This document shows, one piece after another, positions 1-5,304 of a stretch of 5,304 nt of DNA. The position numbers and the translations under genes were made by a program. A model generated the notes under the pieces. The model was not told the DNA's origin. It ran no database searches and saw only the letters and a list, made by a program, of their open reading frames with translations. Each line of letters begins with the position of its first letter. Positions within the stretch are counted from its first letter, which is position 1. This DNA comes from JAIPEK01 sp041685935 (GTDB lineage: Bacteria > Desulfobacterota > Desulfobacteria > Desulfobacterales > Desulfobacteraceae): positions 1 to 5,304 of the forward strand of contig JAWLES010000172.1 of NCBI GenBank assembly GCA_041685935.1, given 5' to 3'.

Positions 1-1032
1 AATGGTTATCAGTGCTGCCACAAGAAAGAGCTGCCCCCACTGGGTCTGGTCCCGGAAAAAGTACCGGATCTCCTTTAACCGGATCGCGTGACCCGGAGAG
101 CCTGAGTTTTTCCATGTTTCCTTTTTACGCTTCAGGTGTCCCGCATTTTTCCCTTTTTCCTCGATGCTTGAGGTGACGCCCCTGAAGTACAGAAGGTCTC
201 CTGTTACTGCCAGAACAAGAATCAGAAAAGCGGAAAAGCTTATTGAAAGGGAAATATGGAACAAAGAGGACTTGAGATTCCCCTCAAGGGACGACCTGAT
301 GGCCTCGAAAACCCATGTGCCTGGAAACAGGGGAGAGGAGGGCGTTTCAAGGGCGCTGATATACGCCAGAACCGAATTGAATGCTTCCGGATCCACAAAC
401 TGTTCCGGTTTCAGCATACGGAACCCGATATACAGGGCGATGAACAGCGCAAGGCCGAAAAAGGCGAATATGCTTTTCAGCCTTGTGGCCGGAACCAGAG
501 TCACAAGCAGCATAACCCCGATGGAGGAGACCGCGGAAGCGGTAACTGCAAGGGAACAGAACGAAACCGCCATGATGAAAAACGGAGCGGGCCCGGTATC
601 AAATACCACCGGGTAGGCCAGAAGCGCCGGGAAAATATACAGCAATACCATCCAGGAACTGTCAAAAAGGCTGACGATCCATCTGGACAAAAGGATGCTC
701 ACAGGTTTGGCAGGCAGCGAGTGTACCATGACCAGATCCTTTGACAGGTAAAACCTGGATATCGACGTGATCACTGCGCTGACAAGAAGAAGGAAAAACG
801 AGATGGAAACGGTCATGGAAAGAAGCTTGTACGAGATCAGGGTGCCGATCTGCTCGATGGAGGAAAAGTACGTCAAAACCTTTCTGGAAATCCAGAAAAG
901 GCCGCACCAGAAACAGATTCCGATAACAAAAAGAATCAACGAACGGATATTGTGCCTATTTCCGCCTTTGCCTCTGAGCTTGTTGGCAAGGGCCAGGACA
1001 CCGGGTTTGAGCAAAAGGAGGATATCGTTCAT
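1..1032 (-). CDS. ABC transporter permease, ABC-2-like putative exporter subunit (3' end beyond the window)
   Basis: Open reading frame of 344 codons from ATG at 1032, still open at base 1, so the C-terminal part is missing. I translated it by hand. Hydrophobic segments lie at about residues 31-50, 66-92, 112-143, 149-180, 186-206 and 256-283, and another begins at about 334. Between the last two is a strongly charged, presumably cytoplasmic stretch (about 286-330, rich in K, R and E). It ends in a K-E-I-R-x-F-x-R-D-x-x-Q-W motif (320-332). From memory this motif marks the middle of large (about 550 aa) uncharacterised ABC exporter permeases, probably Pfam ABC_tran_2, so roughly 200 residues may lie outside. 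It starts 7 bases after the ATPase stop and has no clear Shine-Dalgarno. An in-frame TGA at 1051-1053 leaves this ATG as the only sensible start, so translational coupling is likely. It should form the membrane channel for the ATPase encoded just upstream. Substrate unknown. Confidence 0.88.
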   Translation of the reverse strand, partial: MNDILLLLKPGVLALANKLRGKGGNRHNIRSLILFVIGICFWCGLFWISRKVLTYFSSIEQIGTLISYKLLSMTVSISFFLLLVSAVITSISRFYLSKDLVMVHSLPAKPVSILLSRWIVSLFDSSWMVLLYIFPALLAYPVVFDTGPAPFFIMAVSFCSLAVTASAVSSIGVMLLVTLVPATRLKSIFAFFGLALFIALYIGFRMLKPEQFVDPEAFNSVLAYISALETPSSPLFPGTWVFEAIRSSLEGNLKSSLFHISLSISFSAFLILVLAVTGDLLYFRGVTSSIEEKGKNAGHLKRKKETWKNSGSPGHAIRLKEIRYFFRDQTQWGQLFLVAALITI

Positions 1033-1039
1033 GGGAAAA

Positions 1040-1762
1040 TCAGGCCCCGGTCAGGTTCAGGAAAATTTCCTCGAGATCGGCCCTGGTGGTCCCGGATTCC
1101 CTTTGCAGGCTGTCATAGCTTCCATGTGCCGCGATTTTCCCTTTGTGGATCACGGCGATGGTATCGCAGATCTCCTGGGCGATCTGAAGGGTATGTGTGG
1201 ACATGAAAACGGTTTTCCCTGCGGCTGCAAGTTCAGTGAACATTTTTTTAACGATGCGGATGGCTGAAGGGTCGAGTCCCACCATGGGTTCGTCCACAAT
1301 GATCACCTCGGGGTCGTGAACCAGGGCCGCAGCCATGATCAGCCGCTGCCGCATGCCGTGGCTGTAGGATTCGATCAGATCGTACAGGTAGTCCTTGAGG
1401 GAAAAAAGTTCGATGTATTTCTCGGCCTGCTGCCTGAACCTTTCAGGGGGGAGCCTGTAAAGGTCGGCGGTGAATTTGAGAAACTCCATTCCGGTTAGTT
1501 TCTCATACAGGTACGGCCGGTCCGGGATAAAACCGGTGATGCGTTTGGCTTCCCGGGGATGTTCGGCCATGGGTATTCCGCAGATTTCGATTTCTCCATC
1601 ATCCGGTACGAGTATACCGGCCAGAAGCCGGATGGTGGTGGTTTTTCCGGCGCCGTTCGGGCCGATGAAGCCGAAAAGGGAGCCCTTGTCCACGGTGAGA
1701 TTCAGATCGTCCACCGCCCTGAATCCGCCGTAGTGTTTTGTGATACGTGACAGTCGGATCAT
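1040..1762 (-). CDS. ABC transporter ATP-binding protein, ABC-2/EcsA-like exporter type
   Basis: Complete 240-residue nucleotide-binding domain, the usual length for a stand-alone ABC ATPase. Visible motifs: Walker A GPNGAGKT (34-41); Q-loop region G-F-I-P-D-R-P (77-83), with Asp81 where many ABC proteins have Gln; signature SYSHGMRQR (132-140), a variant of LSGGQ; Walker B VIIVDEP (153-159) with catalytic Glu158; D-loop GLDP (162-165); and switch His190 in MSTH. The overall pattern is that of ATPases that energise ABC-2-like exporters in the cytoplasmic membrane. The start ATG overlaps the stop of the upstream transglutaminase-like gene (ATGA) and has a good ribosome binding site. The gene is followed 7 bases later by its likely permease. 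ATP binding and hydrolysis on the cytoplasmic face would drive export through that permease. The role is well supported; the substrate is not predictable from this subunit. Confidence 0.96.
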   Translation of the reverse strand: MIRLSRITKHYGGFRAVDDLNLTVDKGSLFGFIGPNGAGKTTTIRLLAGILVPDDGEIEICGIPMAEHPREAKRITGFIPDRPYLYEKLTGMEFLKFTADLYRLPPERFRQQAEKYIELFSLKDYLYDLIESYSHGMRQRLIMAAALVHDPEVIIVDEPMVGLDPSAIRIVKKMFTELAAAGKTVFMSTHTLQIAQEICDTIAVIHKGKIAAHGSYDSLQRESGTTRADLEEIFLNLTGA

Positions 1763-3240
1763 TGTGTTTCCTCGTTCACCGGTTCGAGTTTTATTCTGCC
1801 GATGATGCCGGCAAGCTCGGTTTCAGAGCGGGTTTCGCCCGAGGTCAGGCTGATGTGGGTGACATCCGCGGGTATCTGGTTGAAAACCGCATCTGCGGTT
1901 ATCCAGCCGCCTGCATAAAATGCGTTCCAGGCATGATAGCGGAATTTTCCGGAAAGGTAGTAAAGCCCGGTTTCCACCCTGCAGGGGATATTCACGGCAC
2001 GGGCCAGGGCAGCAGTCAAAACGGCATGTTCGTTGCAGTCTCCTTTTTTATCCTCCAGGGTGGAAAGGGCGCTTGGAACGGTTACCACCGGCATTTTTCT
2101 GACATGGTCATGGACCCATCGGACAATATTTTTAATTTTTTCAAGATCCGAATCCGTGCCTTTTGTGATTTCATGCGCCTTTTGGATTACGGCTTCATGA
2201 TCCGACTGAATAAAGGGTTCCGGATCGGTGAATCTTTTGAGGTTCGGCGCGTTTTTCAATGTATCGCCGGGTTCGGGAAGAGTCTCTTTCCGGATGGTCA
2301 GGATATTTCCGGACAGGGTCTGCCGGTGACCGGCAAGATTGAACCGGGACGGGTCGATACCGGTGATTTTGACTGTAAGTTCGGTCAGTGTTTCCTGTTT
2401 TTCAATGGAACCCGGAAATGGCACTGCAGCCATATCGGTGATATCCTGTTCCGGCTTTTTCACAATCCCTTCAAGGGCGTTTGATTTGGAATCCGCCACT
2501 ATTTTCATGCCCATAAGGCCTTTTTCCAGAAGGGCTTGACCGTTTTTATCCATCCAGATTTTCTGGGAAAATCCCTTGAATGAAAGGGAAAGGGCAAATG
2601 CCGGAGTCTGTTTTCCTGAAACCGAGACGGTTTCCTTGCCGCGGGATGTGACGGTTGCATCGGAAAAACTCATGGTTGCCGGATCAAAAAGGGAATATTT
2701 CTTTTGGGAAGGCAGCGGCGGTCCTGAAGAGGCAAGATCCATGAGCATTCCTGAAACCAGGTACGGCTTTTTGTCAACCGGCAGCCGGTGCTCTTCTTTT
2801 TCTGAGGAGCCGGGAAGCGATGTTTCGATCACGACCTCGTCATCTGATACCCTGCCGGATACGGAAACGGACATCAGGCCGGATGACATTTCAAAATCGA
2901 ACCTGTCAAGGCTGAAGTCGGTTTTAAGCCGGGCGGAAGTGTCAAGTGAGATATCATGCACCATTCCCATGGAGTTGAACCTGAAGAAAACCGTTTCCTC
3001 CAGCATATATGCACCTTTTTTGTCCTGTTTGAGAACACTTTGGACGTACCCGATTTTTTCGTCGGCAAAGTAAATGCTTTTCCATGTTTCTCCTGCTTTC
3101 ACGACTTGAGATGCAGGAATGCTCTCCGGAGAATTTTCCACATTCGGCGCCGGCCGGATTTTAAGATATAAAAGAAAAAGAAATACCGCCGTGACCAGGA
3201 TGCCGGCTGCAAGAAACCGTTTTTGTCTGTAAAGGGCCAT
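1759..3240 (-). CDS. Membrane-anchored transglutaminase-like (papain-fold) protein, periplasmic
   Basis: 493 residues. The N-terminus has basic residues (R5, K7, R8) followed by one hydrophobic segment (about 9-27) with no evident signal peptidase site, so it is probably a signal anchor with the rest in the periplasm. Residues about 50-330 look beta-rich, begin with a W-x-x-I-Y-x-x-x-x-K-I-G-Y pattern (53-65), and match no domain I can name. A transglutaminase-like core (TGc superfamily) fills about 345-455 with a full catalytic triad: Cys402 in GDCNEHA, His436 in RYHAWNAF and Asp450 in TADAVF. The only other cysteine is Cys420, so no conserved disulfide pair is visible. Bacterial members of this fold may be proteases, peptidases, amidases or cross-linkers, so activity is likely but its chemistry and target are unknown. 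Only this ATG fits: an in-frame TAA lies at 3253-3255. No Shine-Dalgarno is obvious. The stop overlaps the ABC ATPase start by ATGA, which ties this protein to the exporter. A 484-base gap separates it from leuA. Confidence 0.9.
   Translation of the reverse strand: MALYRQKRFLAAGILVTAVFLFLLYLKIRPAPNVENSPESIPASQVVKAGETWKSIYFADEKIGYVQSVLKQDKKGAYMLEETVFFRFNSMGMVHDISLDTSARLKTDFSLDRFDFEMSSGLMSVSVSGRVSDDEVVIETSLPGSSEKEEHRLPVDKKPYLVSGMLMDLASSGPPLPSQKKYSLFDPATMSFSDATVTSRGKETVSVSGKQTPAFALSLSFKGFSQKIWMDKNGQALLEKGLMGMKIVADSKSNALEGIVKKPEQDITDMAAVPFPGSIEKQETLTELTVKITGIDPSRFNLAGHRQTLSGNILTIRKETLPEPGDTLKNAPNLKRFTDPEPFIQSDHEAVIQKAHEITKGTDSDLEKIKNIVRWVHDHVRKMPVVTVPSALSTLEDKKGDCNEHAVLTAALARAVNIPCRVETGLYYLSGKFRYHAWNAFYAGGWITADAVFNQIPADVTHISLTSGETRSETELAGIIGRIKLEPVNEETQ
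1767..1773 (-). promoter_or_regulatory. Ribosome binding site of the ABC ATPase gene
   Basis: GAGGAAA on the minus strand, 4 bases before the ATG at 1762. It lies inside the last codons of the upstream gene and supports this start within the ATGA overlap. Confidence 0.75.
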
Positions 3241-3273
3241 AGGTGCACTTGGTTAAATTTGGCGTTTATTCGG

Positions 3274-3285
3274 TTACTATAGTAA
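3274..3285. repeat. 12-base perfect palindrome over the candidate -10 element
   Basis: TTACTATAGTAA equals its own reverse complement and covers the whole candidate -10 hexamer. The position would suit an operator for a dimeric repressor. An A/T-rich 12-base palindrome can also arise by chance in a window this size, so a regulatory role is only suggested. Confidence 0.35.
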
Positions 3286-3304
3286 AAATCGGCAGGGAAT
3301 ACAA
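3276..3304 (-). promoter_or_regulatory. Candidate sigma-70 type promoter for the transglutaminase-ABC unit
   Basis: On the minus strand, TTGTAT (3299-3304; 3 of 6 to the -35 consensus) is followed after exactly 17 bases by TATAGT (3276-3281; 5 of 6 to the -10 consensus). Transcription would start near 3269, giving a leader of about 30 bases before the ATG at 3240. The -10 match and spacing are good and the -35 is weak, which suggests a modest or activator-dependent promoter. It is the best match I found in the gap, but no experiment backs it. Confidence 0.5.
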
Positions 3305-3534
3305 GCGATGATGGTTTAATGCCGGTACAATCGCATGGAATTATTTCAGGGCCCTTTGGGGGAATCTTGCCCCTCCGGTTCTCAAGGTACACGGAAGGCG
3401 GCGGTTTTCTCGGGCTGATGAGGGTTAAATGGACCGGAATTTCATAAAACGGTAATGTTCTTTTGGGAAAAACGAATTATGAAAGCCCCGATCAGAGGCA
3501 GCAGGCGATCCGGTGTAACCTGGCAGCGGTTTCA

Positions 3535-3580
3535 AATGCCGGTCGGTTACCGGTCACACGACGTGACCGGTTCCGGCATT
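3535..3580. repeat. Imperfect 46-base inverted repeat (two-tier hairpin)
   Basis: The outer arms AATGCCGG (3535-3542) and CCGGCATT (3573-3580) are perfect complements. The inner arms ACCGGTCAC (3549-3557) and GTGACCGGT (3563-3571) are also perfect, around a 5-base loop (3558-3562). The two stems are separated by 6 unpaired bases on one side and 1 on the other, for 17 base pairs in total. There is no clear T-run on either strand, so a classic intrinsic terminator is unlikely. It could stabilise or terminate the leuA transcript as a 3' hairpin, be a REP-like palindrome, or be a protein site. The structure is certain, the role is not. Confidence 0.7.
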
Positions 3581-3589
3581 CGCTTCGGA

Positions 3590-3608
3590 AAAGCCCTGGA
3601 TGGGCTTT
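3590..3608 (-). terminator. Possible intrinsic terminator of leuA
   Basis: On the minus strand a 7-base-pair stem, AAAGCCC and GGGCTTT with the 5-base loop ATCCA, is followed by a short T-run (CTTTTCC). It begins about 117 bases after the leuA stop, in the right orientation. The stem is short and the T-run is only four bases, so termination may be weak or depend on the second hairpin just beyond. Read on the plus strand the T-run is shorter still, which favours the leuA direction. Confidence 0.45.
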
Positions 3609-3724
3609 GAGAATGAGCAGAAGGTTACGCCGGATCGACTGATGCCGGCAACATTGCCTGGCCTTTCATGGAACAGCCGTACTCTGATGGACCAACGAAG
3701 CATCAAACTCTTAAAATTATTCTC

Positions 3725-5272
3725 CTACAGGCTGCTGTCCGGTTTGATGGACGGGTTCTCCTTGAGGTATTCCAGCCGGTTGAGCCCGTTGATGTAGGCA
3801 AGAGCGCTTGCGGTGATGATGTCCGGGTCCGCACCTTTTCCAAGCGCCACAAGCCCGTCTTCCATCAGCCGTACGGTTACTTCGCCCTGGGCGTCCGTAC
3901 CTTCGGTCAGGGCGCTGATGGAGAACCGCAAAAGCTCGGATTCGGTACCGGTGATCTCGGAAATGACATTGTATACCGCGTCGATTGGTCCGTTTCCATC
4001 CTTTGCCCCTTTTACCTGCCGGTTGTTGATGGACAGCTGGACGCTGGCTGTCGGGAACACGGTGTTGCCGCATGCCACGTGGATATACTCGAGCCGGAAG
4101 ATTTCATTGCTTCTCAGAACACTTTCGTTGATCAACGCCTCAATGTCCTCGTCCAGTATGTCCTTTTTCCTGTCGGAAAGCTGCTTGAATTTTTCAAACA
4201 GTGAGTCGATTTCATCTTCGCTCAGGCTGTATCCCATTTCTCCGATGTGGTTTTTGAACGCATGCTTGCCGGAGTGTTTGCCCAGAACCAGGCTGTTTTT
4301 CTTAACACCCACGGTTTCCGGTTTCATGATCTCGTAGGTCATGGGATTTTTCAACACACCGTCCTGGTGGATCCCGGCCTCGTGTGCAAACGCATTTGCC
4401 CCTATCACAGGCCTGTTGGGCTGGACCATGATTCCTGTGACCATTGAGACAAGCCTGCTTGTGGGGTAGATTTTGGTTGTGTTGACCCCGCAGGTGTGGG
4501 GAAAGAAATTCGGCCGGGTGGCCAGCGCCATTACCACCTCTTCAAGTGATGTGTTCCCGGCCCGCTCCCCTATGCCGTTTATGGTGACCTCCACCTGGCG
4601 CGCACCTGCTTCCACTGCAGCAAGCGTGTTTGCAGTGGCGAGCCCGAGGTCGTTGTGGCAGTGTACACTGAGCACTGCCCGGTCCATATTCGGGGTGTTG
4701 TCAGTGACGTATTTGACAAGTTCGGAAAATTCAGCAGGAATTGAGTATCCCACTGTATCAGGCAGGTTTACTGTGGTTGCGCCGGCATCGATCACCGCCT
4801 CGAACACCTGGCAGAGAAAGTCGGGGTCGCTTCTTGAGCCGTCTTCGGCTGAAAATTCCACATTGTCCGTATAGGATGCGGCATGCCGTACTGATTCCAC
4901 AGCTTTTTCAAGGACCTGGTTCCTGTCCATTTTCAGCTTGTATTCCATGTGCAGATCGGACGTGGCTATAAAGGTGTGAATCCTGGGTGAGACTGCATTT
5001 TGGATCGCCTCCCATCCCCGGTCGATATCCGCCCTGGACGCCCTGCAAAGGGCTGTGGTCTGGGCTCTTTTAAGGTTTTCCGCAATCGCCTTGACCGCGT
5101 CAAAGTCCCCCTGGGAGGATGCAGGGAATCCAGCCTCGATTACATCCACTCCGAGCAGTTCCAGCTGGGTGGCGATCCGCAGTTTTTCCGCCTTGTTCAT
5201 GCTTGCGCCCGGAGACTGCTCCCCGTCGCGCAGGGTTGTGTCGAATATGATGATTCTGTTGTCCTGGTTCAT
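3725..5272 (-). CDS. leuA: 2-isopropylmalate synthase (EC 2.3.3.13)
   Basis: Complete 515-residue protein, close to the E. coli LeuA length of about 520. It condenses acetyl-CoA with 2-oxoisovalerate to 2-isopropylmalate, the committed step of leucine synthesis, in the cytoplasm. The catalytic TIM barrel (about 5-270) shows F-D-T-T-L-R-D-G-E-Q (10-19) with Arg15 and metal ligand Asp16, S-V-H-C-H-N-D-L-G (202-210) with metal ligands His204 and His206, and NGIGERAGNTSLEE (232-245) with ligand Asn240. The linker carries FAHEAGIHQDGVLK (295-308) and GKHSGKHA (331-338). The C-terminal LeuA regulatory domain (about 370-505, including GNGPIDAVYNV at 426-436) is present, so leucine feedback inhibition is expected. 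Homocitrate and citramalate synthases share the barrel, but the full-length match and motifs favour LeuA. The start has a strong ribosome binding site. The ATG overlaps a possible stop of an upstream gene, so it may be in an operon extending beyond the window. No leucine attenuator is visible here. Confidence 0.97.
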   Translation of the reverse strand: MNQDNRIIIFDTTLRDGEQSPGASMNKAEKLRIATQLELLGVDVIEAGFPASSQGDFDAVKAIAENLKRAQTTALCRASRADIDRGWEAIQNAVSPRIHTFIATSDLHMEYKLKMDRNQVLEKAVESVRHAASYTDNVEFSAEDGSRSDPDFLCQVFEAVIDAGATTVNLPDTVGYSIPAEFSELVKYVTDNTPNMDRAVLSVHCHNDLGLATANTLAAVEAGARQVEVTINGIGERAGNTSLEEVVMALATRPNFFPHTCGVNTTKIYPTSRLVSMVTGIMVQPNRPVIGANAFAHEAGIHQDGVLKNPMTYEIMKPETVGVKKNSLVLGKHSGKHAFKNHIGEMGYSLSEDEIDSLFEKFKQLSDRKKDILDEDIEALINESVLRSNEIFRLEYIHVACGNTVFPTASVQLSINNRQVKGAKDGNGPIDAVYNVISEITGTESELLRFSISALTEGTDAQGEVTVRLMEDGLVALGKGADPDIITASALAYINGLNRLEYLKENPSIKPDSSL

Positions 5273-5304
5273 GTTTTCTCCTTGTCCTTTTCACTGTCCA
5301 TGGC
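5269..5304 (-). CDS. Possible 3' end of an upstream gene coupled to leuA
   Basis: One minus-strand frame is open from the right edge through 11 codons (A-M-D-S-E-K-D-K-E-K-T) to a TGA at 5269-5271. The TGA overlaps the leuA ATG as ATGA. A short, highly charged tail like this is plausible as a protein C-terminus, and the same ATGA junction occurs elsewhere in this window. From memory, pssA (phosphatidylserine synthase) precedes leuA in Geobacter relatives, so it is a candidate, but 11 codons cannot identify it and the open frame could be chance. Confidence 0.35.
   Translation of the reverse strand, partial: AMDSEKDKEKT
5278..5283 (-). promoter_or_regulatory. Ribosome binding site of leuA
   Basis: AAGGAG on the minus strand, 5 bases before the ATG at 5272. 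This is close to the ideal Shine-Dalgarno and confirms the chosen start. Confidence 0.88.

Larger units (their letters stand above)
3241..3724. other. Intergenic region between leuA and the transglutaminase-ABC unit
   Basis: This 484-base stretch has no convincing gene on either strand. The short open frames here either run into the flanking genes in the wrong frame or lack a ribosome binding site and recognisable protein features. It holds the terminator-like hairpin (3590-3608), the large imperfect palindrome (3535-3580), the candidate promoter (3276-3304) and three direct plus one inverted copy of the heptamer ATGCCGG (3319, 3536, 3642; inverted at 3573). The segment at about 3331-3530 shows nothing I can assign. 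No tRNA-like or known riboswitch fold is apparent. Confidence 0.7.

Noticed and set aside
256..1267. Plus-strand open frames of 162 and 166 codons opposite the permease and ATPase
   Set aside because: Their products are low-complexity and Arg/Gly/Lys rich with no fold features, while the minus strand encodes clear membrane and ABC motifs.
1747..2484. 245-codon open frame on the plus strand
   Set aside because: It lies directly antisense to the transglutaminase-like gene, whose full catalytic core is convincing. The plus-strand product has no recognisable domain, so it is a shadow of a real gene.
3354..3376. G/C-rich runs (GGGGG ... CCCC) in the middle of the gap
   Set aside because: Only about four base pairs can form, with no T-run, so it is not a supported terminator or structured RNA.
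3099..3392. 97-codon minus-strand frame running from the gap into the transglutaminase-like gene
   Set aside because: It overlaps the signal-anchor coding region in another frame, has no clear ribosome binding site, and its product resembles nothing I know.
3440..3484. 8-base inverted repeat TTTCATAA ... TTATGAAA with a 29-base spacer
   Set aside because: Arms of this length at this distance are common by chance in A/T-rich sequence, and no promoter or gene start lies close enough to give it a role.
3643..3663. Small imperfect hairpin (GGCA-ACAT-TGCC with flanking pairs) just after leuA
   Set aside because: The stem is very short and no T-run follows on the minus strand. The hairpin at 3590-3608 is a better terminator candidate.
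3668..4337. Plus-strand open frames opposite the end of leuA
   Set aside because: They are antisense to the well-conserved LeuA regulatory domain and have no recognisable product.

Overview
The window reads as an ordinary bacterial chromosome segment with four substantial genes, all on the minus strand, so transcription runs from high to low coordinates. By eye the base composition is close to half G+C. Codon use looks uniform across all genes, and I see no insertion sequence, tRNA, rRNA, CRISPR array or phage gene. Protein style, and leuA preceded by another tightly coupled gene, suggest a delta-proteobacterial lineage (Desulfobacterota, for example a sulfate reducer). That assignment is an inference; no marker gene is present.

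Layout in transcription order. (1) At 5269-5304 the last few codons of a possible upstream gene end in an ATGA overlap with leuA. (2) leuA (3725-5272) encodes a complete type-1 2-isopropylmalate synthase, the first committed enzyme of leucine synthesis, with all catalytic motifs intact. (3) A 484-base gene-free stretch (3241-3724) holds a terminator-like hairpin behind leuA, a larger imperfect palindrome, and a plausible sigma-70 type promoter with a 12-base palindrome over its -10 element. (4) A three-gene unit follows: a membrane-anchored periplasmic transglutaminase/protease-like protein (1759-3240), an ABC transporter ATPase (1040-1762) that overlaps it by ATGA, and a polytopic ABC permease starting 7 bases after the ATPase and running off the left edge (1-1032).

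leuA and the three-gene unit are probably separate transcription units that happen to be adjacent. In the three-gene unit, the ATPase and permease would form an ABC-2-like exporter. The transglutaminase-like protein sits on the outer face of the inner membrane and is translationally coupled to the exporter, so the three products probably act together. The substrate cannot be told from the sequence. This uncharacterised trio is the most interesting item in the window; nothing here is clearly a new type of system.
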